From: Candidatus Fokinia cryptica
Lineage (GTDB): Bacteria; Pseudomonadota; Alphaproteobacteria; Rickettsiales; Midichloriaceae
Assembly: GCF_034359305.1 (NCBI RefSeq)
Contig: NZ_CP110343.1
Location: forward strand, 331,823 to 395,822
Length of the DNA stretch: 64,000 bases
Direction: 5' to 3'
Under the pieces are notes generated by a model. That model did no database searches and was not told the origin of the DNA. It worked only from the letters and a program-made list of their open reading frames with translations. A program made the translations under genes and the position numbers. This document shows, piece by piece, positions 15,498 through 24,499 of the stretch (the first letter of the stretch is position 1; each line of letters opens with the position of its first letter).

Positions 15498-18053
15498 ATG
15501 TTTGTTATGGACAACATAAATAGTACTAATTCCTCGAATTTGGATGAAAATGTTGAGAATGTAAGTGAGAGTGAGAATGCAGAAGAGGAGAACGATAAGG
15601 GCGATAGGAACGACGATGATATGGTATGTCTTTCAGTGGAGGCATCAAAGGAGAAGCAGTATAAGAGCTTGAGGAATAATGTTGAATTGAAATTCAAGAA
15701 AAAATCTGATGGGAAAGGGAATTTGATCGTCATCACTGGAGTGAATGGAGCTGGTAAAACTCATTTTTTGCAGGGGATTGCTAGGGATGTAACAAATGCA
15801 CTACTTACGACTCGTAACTCAGCTTACGATTATTTCCATAATAGGCTTTGTACAATTGGAGATATCTATCATGAATTAGAAGATATTTTGCGGGAAATAT
15901 ATAAGCACTCTAAAAGGCCTCATAGTTGGCAGAATTGCTTATTTAATGAAGATAAAGAGGAGTATAAAGTAAGAGATAGCGTCTTAATACGCTTGTTAGT
16001 ATATATGGAAGGGTTGTTTTTTTTTAGAAGAGGAGGTGCAGCACTAGAAATTACTGAATTTTCTAAGAGAGAAATTACTGAATTTCTAAAGGCACTTAAT
16101 CTTTTAAAAATTGAGCATATTGAAAATTATCATTGTATTATAAGAGACAGCGATAGTTGTAAAAAGATCCTCATAATTCTTGAAGAAATTTTTGCAAAAA
16201 CTTCCGCTGAGAGCAGAGGGATAAAGGATACAAAAAAGATAACTAAAGAGTCAGAATTTGAGCAATATATCCAAAAGCTTTTTGTGAGAAGTGCTATTGA
16301 AATGCACAGAGATGTTGTTAAGGCATTGAAGAGCATAATTTCTTATCACATATTTGAAATATTAAATTTAGAAGAAGATATAAATAGTAGTATCAAGAAG
16401 TGTAATATTAGTTTTAAGTATAAATTTACTATTGTAGGAGAAGAATTTTGTTTCACGGGTACAACAAAATTGAAAACAGGAGAAGAGCTACCTATTAATT
16501 TGAGATTTGAGGAGTTATCAAGTGGTGAGAAGATGATATTTGAATTGATATGTTATGCTACTTTCTGCAAAATGTTAAATATAAAATATCTACTATTTGA
16601 TGAGTTTGATGCAAGTTTGAATCCCCAATTAGCAGAAAGCTACATCAAAACTGTGCGGGAAGTACTGTTGAAAAGTGGAATCACAGTCGTACTTACTACT
16701 CATTCCCCTTCTACCGTTATAGAGGTAGAACCGGATGAGTTGTGGTGGATGAGTAGAATGAGGAGAGACGATGGTAGCGAAGAAGTAGAACTCAAGAGCG
16801 CAGAAAATAAGGGTGGAAAAGTAAAGATTTTGGATTTCTTAGCTCCAAGGTTTACTCCATCTGAAGACGCTGCCAAACTTACATATAGTGCGATACCAAA
16901 TGGTAGTATTGTAATTTTCGTAGAAGGAGAGTCTGATTTAGCTTTTTTCGAAGCAGTGAATGAAAAAATGGAGAGCATTTCGAAAAAAAATAGATATCAT
17001 TTCTGTTATTTAGGAGGGATAACAAGGGCTTCTTATATTACTTTTATGCTTCAAAATTTCCCGAATAACTTAAAGAAAATTATCTTTATGCTAGATAGTG
17101 ATAATGCAGGATGTGAAGCAATAGTGAATTTTTTAGAAAATAAGATTAAAGATCAAGATTTTAAAAAGAAATTTGTCACGGAAAATAATATTTTTCTCAC
17201 TTTAATACAGTCATCTGATGGCGATACAGGAGAATATAAACTGGAAGAAATGATAAAAGACATTATGGAAGAAACATCAAGAAATGGTAGCAGTCCTCTC
17301 AAATGCAATTTTATACTGCTTCTATTGAAAGAAAAGTGGAAGATGATGAAGATTATGAAGGTAATAAACATCTTAGTACTAAGTAACAAAAGTTCTTCTA
17401 AAGATGGAGTAGAATTAATAAAGGATATTATAAATTATTCCTGTGATGAGCTCAAAGGTGCTTATGAAAGCAAAGTGAGTTCGTTGAAAGGATGTGATAT
17501 AGAGAATTGGAATGAGCTGATACAAGATTGTAAAGAGGAGGATAAGGAAAAATTGGAAAAAGCTGGAAAAGAACTAGTTGGTTTTATAGGAGCAATAGTA
17601 AAACATTTGAATGAGGTAATTGATTATTTTGGGCAATTAAATGGTGATTCAAAAGATATAAGTGCTGCCACGTCAAACCGGAAAAAGATAAACTGGAAAG
17701 AGATAGAAGGAACAATAAATACTAGTTGTGTGGGTACTATAAACAATATTATAGCTAATTTGGAAGAGATAAAGAATGATAAAAAGGGGAAACAGTTAGA
17801 GGGAAATACAGAAAAGTGGGATGAGGCGATAGAGCTTATCAAGATAGTAGCTAATGGGACTACTTCAGAGCTCAACAAAGAGGTAATGAAAACTATTATT
17901 CCTTCAGATCCTATGACAAGTGAACCTGTTAAAAGGCAATTTGATTGGATTAATTCTATCATTGAATATTCAGAGGGAAAACAAGAAAAATTCGGTAAGG
18001 AAGTAAAAATATCTAAAAAAGGAAGAAACGTGAAGATTGTTACGAGAAAGTAA
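15498..18053 (+). CDS. OLD-like ATPase with TOPRIM-like domain
   Basis: The roughly 851-residue protein has an acidic low-complexity N-terminus (about 5-45) and an ABC/SMC-type ATPase split by a long helical insertion. Walker A GVNGAGKT is near 81-88, the signature LSSGEKM near 339, Walker B YLLFDEFD near 363 and the H-loop TTHSP near 400. A TOPRIM-like part follows, with VEGESD (about 475) and MLDSDNAG (about 533). The last 270 residues are helical and Lys/Glu-rich and not recognised. This order is that of OLD-family nucleases, several of which act in phage defence; that role is inference. ATG at 15498 has a GGA upstream; ATG 15507 and TTG 15459 are alternatives. No helicase or other partner is adjacent. 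Confidence 0.82.
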   Translation: MFVMDNINSTNSSNLDENVENVSESENAEEENDKGDRNDDDMVCLSVEASKEKQYKSLRNNVELKFKKKSDGKGNLIVITGVNGAGKTHFLQGIARDVTNALLTTRNSAYDYFHNRLCTIGDIYHELEDILREIYKHSKRPHSWQNCLFNEDKEEYKVRDSVLIRLLVYMEGLFFFRRGGAALEITEFSKREITEFLKALNLLKIEHIENYHCIIRDSDSCKKILIILEEIFAKTSAESRGIKDTKKITKESEFEQYIQKLFVRSAIEMHRDVVKALKSIISYHIFEILNLEEDINSSIKKCNISFKYKFTIVGEEFCFTGTTKLKTGEELPINLRFEELSSGEKMIFELICYATFCKMLNIKYLLFDEFDASLNPQLAESYIKTVREVLLKSGITVVLTTHSPSTVIEVEPDELWWMSRMRRDDGSEEVELKSAENKGGKVKILDFLAPRFTPSEDAAKLTYSAIPNGSIVIFVEGESDLAFFEAVNEKMESISKKNRYHFCYLGGITRASYITFMLQNFPNNLKKIIFMLDSDNAGCEAIVNFLENKIKDQDFKKKFVTENNIFLTLIQSSDGDTGEYKLEEMIKDIMEETSRNGSSPLKCNFILLLLKEKWKMMKIMKVINILVLSNKSSSKDGVELIKDIINYSCDELKGAYESKVSSLKGCDIENWNELIQDCKEEDKEKLEKAGKELVGFIGAIVKHLNEVIDYFGQLNGDSKDISAATSNRKKINWKEIEGTINTSCVGTINNIIANLEEIKNDKKGKQLEGNTEKWDEAIELIKIVANGTTSELNKEVMKTIIPSDPMTSEPVKRQFDWINSIIEYSEGKQEKFGKEVKISKKGRNVKIVTRK

Positions 18054-18195
18054 TCCCAGCAAATGACACAATGCGTATCGGAAGAAGCACCACAAGAAAA
18101 TTGAAGAGATGAAAAGATTGTTACGAGAAAGTAATCCCAGCAAATGACACAATGCGTATCGGAAGAAGCGCTACAAGAAAGTTGAAGATGAAAAA
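18034..18195 (+). repeat. Two tandem copies of an 81-bp unit over the 3' end of the OLD-like gene
   Basis: The sequence beginning agattgttacgagaaagtaa at 18034 recurs at 18115, exactly 81 bp later. The first 55 bases of the two copies look identical, through aatgcgtatcggaagaagc, and the remaining part differs by a few substitutions and a small deletion near 18189. Copy 1 includes the last six codons and the stop of the OLD-like gene, so copy 2 is a non-coding duplicate of the gene end. Confidence 0.93.
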
Positions 18196-18408
18196 GGATG
18201 AATGAGATAGTATTGAAAAAAGTAGTACTGAAAAAAGTTTTTGGGGATTTTAGTTCACATCCTCACTACTTTGTTAGAAAAGAGCTTTGTGAAGAAAGAC
18301 GCCCAAACGTAGCAGTTATGGCTTTCAGGATATAGGCACTAATCGCAAAAATATCAGAAGGATTTTGCGAAAATGCAATACAATGTAAGATTAGACCATA
18401 CAAAACTA

Positions 18409-18482
18409 TGGAGCGGGTGATGGGAATCGAACCCACGCGGCTAGCTTGGAAGGCTAGAACTCTACCATTGAGCTACACCCGC
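18409..18482 (-). tRNA. tRNA-Gly (TCC)
   Basis: The complement folds with acceptor GCGGGTG/CACCCGC, D arm TAGCTCAATGGTAGAGT, anticodon arm CTAGCCTTCCAAGCTAG with anticodon TCC, T arm GTGGGTTCGATTCCCAT, discriminator T and an encoded CCA (18409-18411). Between the 81-bp repeats and this gene (about 18196-18408) I see no other feature. Confidence 0.97.
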
Positions 18483-18658
18483 AAACGTGTACCTAGGTAA
18501 CATATAAAATGAATGTTGAGACGTCAATATAAAATCCTTAAGAAGGCTATTATTTGTCGTTTTAAGAGATATGTTTATTTTTTGGAGATGTTTAGCATCT
18601 ATTGAAGGTTATGATAAATTATGCTACATAATATCATGCAAATTTATCATTTACGCGA

Positions 18659-19084
18659 ATGCAGAAATATACTCTTTCCATCATAAAGCCTGATGCGGTA
18701 GCTAGAAAAAAAATTGGTGCAATAATAGCTGATATAGAAAGTGCCGGATTTACAATAGTAGCTCAAAGAATGATTCATATGTCGAAAGATGAGGCTCGTG
18801 CGTTTTATGCTGTTCATTCAGAGAGACCGTTTTTTAATTCTTTGGTAGATTATATATCTTCCGGTGCCATAGTGGTGCAGGTTTTAGAAAAAGGAACTGA
18901 CGTTGTTATGGCTTACAGAAAATTAATGGGGGCAACAAATCCTTCTGATGCAGAAGTTGGTACTTTAAGAAGAACATATGGTGCTAGTATAGAGGAGAAT
19001 GCTGTTCATGGCTCTGACTCGGATGAAAATGCTAAAATTGAGATAGAATTCTTTTTCAAAAGTAATGATTTCAGTAATAAGTAA
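18659..19084 (+). CDS. ndk: Nucleoside diphosphate kinase
   Basis: This 141-residue enzyme moves the gamma phosphate among NTPs and dNTPs by a phospho-His intermediate. The signature ENAVHGSDS with the catalytic His (about residue 116) is intact, and the start MQKYTLSIIKPDAVARKKIG and the GATNPSDA loop match the family. Length is usual. It stands alone, downstream of tRNA-Gly on the opposite strand, and the 220 bp after it hold no gene I can see. Confidence 0.97.
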   Translation: MQKYTLSIIKPDAVARKKIGAIIADIESAGFTIVAQRMIHMSKDEARAFYAVHSERPFFNSLVDYISSGAIVVQVLEKGTDVVMAYRKLMGATNPSDAEVGTLRRTYGASIEENAVHGSDSDENAKIEIEFFFKSNDFSNK

Positions 19085-19306
19085 CCGAAAGAAATTCATA
19101 AAGCTGTATTGTTAAATTGTGAAACATTTCCTTATGACATCTTTGAAGTTATTAGATCATGGACTAGCAGTATGTATTAAGATAGGCTTTTAGTGATGAA
19201 GTGTAATATAAGTTTAATATCTTTAAAAAGCAGGTAAGCTTCTAAATTAGTGAAAAATTTGTATCTTATGAATTAAAGATGTTTTATTAATTTGTTGAAA
19301 TATTAT

Positions 19307-19918
19307 TCACAAACTAAATTCTTTAATGTTCGTCTTCTTTTCGAAGGATTTTAACACATTTAGTATTTTTTCTGTATATTTCTTAGCGTAAATTGGAGTG
19401 AGAGAGTGAAATTGTGCAACAGCTTTTAGCCATTCTGAAGTGTTCTTATAATTTTGTACAATAAGATATGAGGCATATGCTATATTATTTGCTGGCTCTA
19501 TCATCTGTTCTATGTTTTCAAAATTGTGAGCATGATATCTATAATTTATTTGGGAACATCCTACATCTATGTTTGAAATTCCTTGATTCACCTTGCTATT
19601 GAAAAATTTTATAGCTTCACTTTTAGTAGAAAATCTATATGACTCACCAGCGATTCCTATAGTCCATGGCCATGCTAATGCCATTCCAGCTTCTGAGTTA
19701 TATATTCCAGACTCTACCACTGTAATAGCCAACAATAGATTTTCAGATATATTGTATTTTTTCTCATAAAAGATTGCAGGGATAATGCATTTTCTGTGTT
19801 CCAGCATATTGAATTTAATATCAGCATTAGGAGCACAATAGCCCTTTTTATAAAAACAAAAGGAAGAAGTAAGCAGTAAAAAAGCGAAAGAAATATTGCT
19901 TATTTTCCATATTTTCAT
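19307..19918 (-). CDS. Lytic transglycosylase, SLT domain
   Basis: The 203-residue protein has a signal peptide (about 1-29, cleavage near YCA) and a transglycosylase domain. The catalytic Glu lies in LLAITVVESGIYN, followed by AWPWTIGIAGESYRF, IDVGCSQINYRYHAHNF, PANNIAYASYLI and VAQFHSLTP. This is the SLT group with the AWPWT motif common in Rickettsiales and other alphaproteobacteria. It would cleave peptidoglycan glycan strands in the periplasm, so some cell wall is present. ATG at 19918 places the signal peptide at the N-terminus; an in-frame start at 19978 would add 20 residues before it. Confidence 0.9.
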   Translation of the reverse strand: MKIWKISNISFAFLLLTSSFCFYKKGYCAPNADIKFNMLEHRKCIIPAIFYEKKYNISENLLLAITVVESGIYNSEAGMALAWPWTIGIAGESYRFSTKSEAIKFFNSKVNQGISNIDVGCSQINYRYHAHNFENIEQMIEPANNIAYASYLIVQNYKNTSEWLKAVAQFHSLTPIYAKKYTEKILNVLKSFEKKTNIKEFSL

Positions 19919-20026
19919 TGTTGTTATACCAACATAAATTAGTAATAGATATTCTGACACACGTATTGCAAAAAGCAAGACATCTGTGTATGCTCACATC
20001 GAGTTGAACATACATAATTAGTGACT

Positions 20027-20329
20027 ATGCATAGCGTTTTAAATTTCCTTCATATTGTTCCTTCTTTTCTTATTCTTGGCTTATTTCTAGTAATTTCTTT
20101 ACGTTCTTTATGGCGCAAGTTCATTAATAGTAAGTTGGGTTATGAGTCCGAAGCTTCTTTTTTAATGGGCTCTTTAATGCTCTCTGCTGTTGGTATTGTG
20201 GCAGGTAGTTTTGTGCATCACGGTCATGAGCATGCTTTAGGTCTATTAGATCCTTGCTTTATATATGCTGCTGCATCAGTTATTGTTTCTATTACTTATC
20301 GTAAGGTATTAGCTAAGAAAATAGCGTAA
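20027..20329 (+). CDS. Small membrane protein of unknown function
   Basis: The 100-residue protein has hydrophobic segments at about residues 8-26, 46-62 and 76-91. A His-rich motif, FVHHGHEHALG (about 62-72), lies at the membrane edge and could bind metal, though that is only a guess. I do not recognise the family. ATG at 20027 is used; a GTG at 20021 is also in frame. It is divergent from the transglycosylase gene and is followed by 1 kb without a recognised gene. Confidence 0.5.
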   Translation: MHSVLNFLHIVPSFLILGLFLVISLRSLWRKFINSKLGYESEASFLMGSLMLSAVGIVAGSFVHHGHEHALGLLDPCFIYAAASVIVSITYRKVLAKKIA

Positions 20330-21335
20330 TTTGTTCTATCTGAAGTTTTTATTTGGTAGTTTAATTACTGGTAGTAGATTTTGTATTAATCTTTTTGTCT
20401 TTTTAGGCTGCGGGGAGAGCATAGTATTTGTTATGGGTAGAATTTTGTAATTTCTATTGATAAAGCTGTAGTTTTTTTTGGATATTATTTAGTGAATATT
20501 TGTAAATCATAGAAGGGAGCTGCTGTTCTTTATACTTTATAGGAGAGTGGCTCATGAGAATTACTCATTTGTTACTTCGTGTTCTTCCACTTTTTAGCCA
20601 TGAGTCTTCCTAGCCTCTTCTAGCTTATTGTGTTTTTTTATTATTTTCGTTGGATGATTTCAGGATTGATGTACCAATGATGTTATTGTTGAACATAGTA
20701 TCGCGGTAAAATTGTGTATATGAGCTTGCAGTGTTTCTAAAACTTACTTTTTTAGAGTAAAATTTTAGTTCTTCACGATCATGGATATGTAGTAAGTTTT
20801 TTTACTTCTGGATGTAAAAAAAACGTTGTATTACTTAGTCGAGTACTATCCATTCACTTTTATAAAAAGCTGTTGTAAAATAATTATCTTTTATAAAAAT
20901 ATTTTTAAGGTATTTTGATATTCATTCGTTTTAAATCGAGAAATATTCAATTTATATGAAATATATTCTTTTTCACTTTAAATCTACTAAAGATTCATTT
21001 ATTATCCGGTGATTTTTGTATTTACAATCATTTTAGTTGCTTAGAAGTAGTAATTTATCGATGTCTATATTTTTAGGTGATAAAATATGTAATATTTCCC
21101 CTATCTATAATTTCAATCATTCAATGGTAAATGAAATAAATTATTATTGGTAGTATATTTTTCCTACAGATATAAATTATAATCATTGCTATAATTTCAT
21201 ATATTAGTTGAGTATCTACTTTATAATCTTCTAAACTATGGCATTTAGCTATCTATGAAGTATTGTAAAGTACGTATAATTTTCTTACCATTACCTCCCT
21301 AATAAGAGCACATCTGTAGTTCATGAATAGGTTAA
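20330..21335. other. About 1 kb without a recognised gene
   Basis: This is the longest gap in the window. The plus strand is T-rich, with long T runs and stops in all frames on both strands. I looked for conserved cores of RNase P RNA, tmRNA and SRP RNA, for DnaA boxes and for rRNA fragments and found none that hold up. A complementary pair around 20550 and 20600 (ggctcatgag and ccatgagtc) could form a loose hairpin. It may be a decayed gene or a long regulatory region ahead of ftsA. Confidence 0.5.
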
Positions 21336-22562
21336 ATGAGAGCGAAATCAAAAAGCAATAATACTTTTGTAGTGGATGTTGGTACTTCCAAAATTGCTAT
21401 GATACTCGCTAAAGTGAGTGACATCAGAGACGGAATAGAGATTATAGATTCATATTGTGCTTCTAGTGTTGGAGTAAAGGAAGGAGTCATAGCAGATCCT
21501 CATGCATTACGTGATGTGGTTAGACACTGTTTTAGTCACTTTTTCCGTCATATGAACGATAAAAAGACTGATGTGTATGTTACACTACCTTCAAGTGTTC
21601 TCACTTCAATTCTTACTGAGACAAAACTCAATATTGCAGGTCACGCTGTGACATACAAAGATATTAATAAAATGGCTATCGAAGCTGATAATAATAACTG
21701 CAAAAAGAGAAACTTAGATACGATACATAGTTTTGTGTATAATTATTCTATAGATGGTTATGATGGAATAGTGTCTCCGATAGGAATGCATGGTAATACA
21801 TTAATTTGTGATACGCACTTTGTTGCATGCCAAGATTCTACAATAATGAATATTTCAAGTTTCTTTGAGAATTGTGGAATATCGGTAAATCATTATGTAT
21901 GCGGGCATTATGCTGGTACTTGTTCCACTATTACGGAAGATGAAACAGAATTAGGTGTGTGTGTTATAGAATTTGGAGGTGGAGTGACGTCTATCTCGAT
22001 ATTTCATGAGAAGCACATGGTGTATATTGGATATGTGCCATATGGTGGTATGAATATTACGAATGATATAGCTAAGACATTTGGTGTTAAGATAAAGGAT
22101 GCGGAGAAGATAAAGAATCTGCATGCTAATTTACTTGAGTATAAACAATCCGGACAAGTGATAATTGAAGATTGCGACACACAATACGATCAAGAAATCA
22201 CTACAGCATTGTTAGATGAAATAGTAAAAGCAAGAATTGAAGAAATAATAGAGATGCTACTAAAGAAATGTCCAAATGAGTGGATGAAAAAAGTAAGTGC
22301 ATGTGTGCTAATAGGTGGTTCTACAAAAATTGTTGGTATAGATGAGTTGATTAGAAAGATGTCAGGTATTAAAACAAGAATTGGGAGACCGATAAAGAAG
22401 TTTTCACCAGATGATAGGTTAGAAGTGGAATATGCAAATGCTATAGGAGTTCTAAAATTTATTAACGATCAAAAGATTCGTCACAGGAAGTATACAATGC
22501 TGAGAAGTACTAGTTCTGTTGAAGGTATCTTACAGAAAATAAAAAAAATATTTTTAGAGTAA
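21336..22562 (+). CDS. ftsA: Cell division protein FtsA
   Basis: This 408-residue, actin-like ATPase tethers FtsZ to the membrane. Visible parts are phosphate 1 FVVDVGTSKIAMIL (about 12-25), the SHS2 region with VYVTLPSSVL, phosphate 2 CVIEFGGGVTSISIF (about 209-223), the adenosine motif CVLIGGSTKIVGI (about 327) and a C-terminal amphipathic tail GILQKIKKIFLE for membrane binding. FtsQ and FtsZ are not adjacent, unlike the usual dcw cluster. xseA follows 4 bp later, so the two are likely co-transcribed. Confidence 0.95.
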   Translation: MRAKSKSNNTFVVDVGTSKIAMILAKVSDIRDGIEIIDSYCASSVGVKEGVIADPHALRDVVRHCFSHFFRHMNDKKTDVYVTLPSSVLTSILTETKLNIAGHAVTYKDINKMAIEADNNNCKKRNLDTIHSFVYNYSIDGYDGIVSPIGMHGNTLICDTHFVACQDSTIMNISSFFENCGISVNHYVCGHYAGTCSTITEDETELGVCVIEFGGGVTSISIFHEKHMVYIGYVPYGGMNITNDIAKTFGVKIKDAEKIKNLHANLLEYKQSGQVIIEDCDTQYDQEITTALLDEIVKARIEEIIEMLLKKCPNEWMKKVSACVLIGGSTKIVGIDELIRKMSGIKTRIGRPIKKFSPDDRLEVEYANAIGVLKFINDQKIRHRKYTMLRSTSSVEGILQKIKKIFLE

Positions 22563-22566
22563 TATA

Positions 22567-24159
22567 ATGAAGATCGAAGCGTGTAGTTCTAGAAACGTAT
22601 CGAAGGAAGTGAAAATATACTCGGTAACAGAGATTTCACGGCACGTAAAAGGACTACTTGAGAATAGTTATCTAGATATTAAAGTACGTGGAGAAATTTC
22701 ATCCATAGATCGAAGAAAAGGGCATATTTTTATAGAGTTAAAAGATTCATCATCAGCGAGTAAGTTAAAAGATTCATCATCAGTGAATATAATATTAAAA
22801 GTCACAATTTGGGAAAATAATAGTAGAAATATTAAACTTAGTTCAGAGATAAAAGAAGGAGTAGAAGTGATATGTATAGGTTCTCTTAGTTCTGTCAGTA
22901 ACTCTAGTTATTACCTAAAACCAACTTCAATTGAGATTAGTGGAGAAGGGGCTTTAAAAGCAGAATTTGAAAAACGCAAGAAAGAGTATACAGAGAAAGG
23001 ATATTTTTTAGAAGAGAGGAAAAAGAAGTTACCTCCGTTCCCACGAATAATAGGAGTGATAACATCAATTCAAGGTGCGGTAATAGAAGACATAGTAAAT
23101 ACGATTTCTCAACGTATACCTACAATTCTTTTTATATTCGATGTAAGTGTGCAAGGGCAAACAGCAGTCGCTGAAATATGTAACGCATTGCAGAAATTTC
23201 AATCCCTTCCAAAGTATACGGACTTTGAGTTAAATAACTTTATAGAAAAGACTACAGAAGAAACAGTTGAAATGAATTTTCAAGAGCTTCCTCAGCCGGA
23301 TGTATTGATAATTGCGAGAGGTGGTGGATCTGTATCTGATTTACAGACATTCAATGAAGAAGCTATAATAGAAGCAATATATCATTGCACAATCCCTATT
23401 ATATCTGGGATTGGACATGCTCCGGATAGTACGCTTTCAGAGCACGTAGCAGATAAAGGAGTACATACACCAACAGCAGCAGCAGAAGCTGCTATTAAAA
23501 GTATTGGTGACTTACAGCATGCTCGAGCAATGCAAGATGTTATGTATGTGCTTGAGAAAAAGTTTGATGAAGCTAAAAATAAATTGGAAAGTGCAAACAG
23601 AACTCTTAATGAGAAATATAATATACTCGAGCGTAATATAGAAAAATTCTCTGATAAAGTACGTTCAAAGTTAAAAGAAATAGCAATTGATGTTGGTTAT
23701 CAACTCAATGATAATTGCTCAAGGCTTGAATCAAAATTCGAAAGAATAAGCTCTAGTATAGACAGTATGTGCAGCGATATGCGTAAGGTTGTCGGTGCTC
23801 AGTACAAATATGATAACGAAAGAATACAATGGCATAAAAGTGCTATAATTCAGAGCGGTAGGAGTATTGAAGGAAGATTGCAAAGATATGAAACTGAAGT
23901 AGCAAGAATATTAGCTGATGTTATTAAAGATATTAATTCCTCGATAGTGCAAGTTGAACACTCGTTAAATATGCATAATCAAAAACTTTTAAAATTCGAT
24001 TATAAGGATATATTAAAACGTGGTTTTGCTGTGGTAAGAACCAAAGACGGTACTGTAATACAGTCAAGAGATCTTGCATTGCAAGAATCGATGATTGAAA
24101 TACAGGTATCTGACGGATATATAACTGCTATAGTAAAAGATAATTCAAAAAGTAAATAA
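22567..24159 (+). CDS. xseA: Exodeoxyribonuclease VII large subunit
   Basis: The 530-residue protein has an N-terminal OB fold (YSVTEISRHVKGLLENSY..IKVRGEIS), then the catalytic domain with FPRIIGVITSIQGAVIEDI, LIIARGGGSVSDLQTFNEE and ISGIGHAPDSTLSEHVADK, long coiled-coil helices (about 310-480) and the closing LKRGFAVVRTKDG. It degrades single-stranded DNA as an XseA-XseB complex. A 24-27 bp in-frame duplication in the OB fold inserts about nine residues (KLKDSSS repeated). The partner gene xseB is not beside it. Confidence 0.96.
   Translation: MKIEACSSRNVSKEVKIYSVTEISRHVKGLLENSYLDIKVRGEISSIDRRKGHIFIELKDSSSASKLKDSSSVNIILKVTIWENNSRNIKLSSEIKEGVEVICIGSLSSVSNSSYYLKPTSIEISGEGALKAEFEKRKKEYTEKGYFLEERKKKLPPFPRIIGVITSIQGAVIEDIVNTISQRIPTILFIFDVSVQGQTAVAEICNALQKFQSLPKYTDFELNNFIEKTTEETVEMNFQELPQPDVLIIARGGGSVSDLQTFNEEAIIEAIYHCTIPIISGIGHAPDSTLSEHVADKGVHTPTAAAEAAIKSIGDLQHARAMQDVMYVLEKKFDEAKNKLESANRTLNEKYNILERNIEKFSDKVRSKLKEIAIDVGYQLNDNCSRLESKFERISSSIDSMCSDMRKVVGAQYKYDNERIQWHKSAIIQSGRSIEGRLQRYETEVARILADVIKDINSSIVQVEHSLNMHNQKLLKFDYKDILKRGFAVVRTKDGTVIQSRDLALQESMIEIQVSDGYITAIVKDNSKSK
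22738..22788 (+). repeat. In-frame tandem duplication inside xseA
   Basis: A 27-bp unit (22738-22764) beginning ttaaaagattcatcatcag is followed at once by a second, 24-bp copy (22765-22788) with one substitution in the shared part. The duplication keeps the frame and adds a second LKDSSS to a surface loop of the OB domain. Confidence 0.92.
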
Positions 24160-24325
24160 AAAACGATTTTATATTGCTCTGCGTGATAATCGCATATCGG
24201 GTAATGAAGGTATTTTCTATTCAATTAAATGGATTTACGAATTAGGATGTAATGAAATGGTATATTTAAAATATTGTAGAGATATCATTTACATCTTATA
24301 TAAAATCTATAATTATGAACTCGAT

Positions 24326-24414
24326 GGAAGGGTGGCCGAGCGGCTGAAGGCGCACGCTTGGAAAGCGTGTTTACCCAAAAGGTAACAAGGGTTCGAATCC
24401 CTTTCCTTCCGCCA
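24326..24414 (+). tRNA. tRNA-Ser (GGA)
   Basis: A class II tRNA: acceptor GGAAGGG/TCCTTCC (with one G-T pair), anticodon arm CACGCTTGGAAAGCGTG with anticodon GGA, a long variable arm TTACCCAAAAGGTAA, T arm AGGGTTCGAATCCCT, discriminator G and an encoded CCA at 24412-24414. Confidence 0.97.
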
Positions 24415-24499
24415 TTTTATAAGTTGATAATCTGTTATTTTCAAAAATATAGCGAATTTTTGAATAAAAAGATCTTTGTATCAAAATGTATGCTGAATA

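Noticed and set aside
15498-18053. A Gabija or PARIS defence system.
   Set aside because: No GajB-like helicase or second defence gene is adjacent; neighbours are tRNA genes, xerC and ndk.
13930-18482. An integrated element between tRNA-Phe and tRNA-Gly with XerC as its integrase.
   Set aside because: The recombinase looks like housekeeping XerC and no duplicated tRNA end (att site) could be found on either side.
20500-20540. The string gaagggagctgctg as an SRP (4.5S) RNA core.
   Set aside because: It lacks the GGTCAGG and GCAGCC parts and the flanking stem, so the likeness is superficial.
20330-21335. A chromosomal origin of replication.
   Set aside because: No DnaA boxes or CtrA-type sites stand out, and no dnaA, parAB or hemE is nearby.
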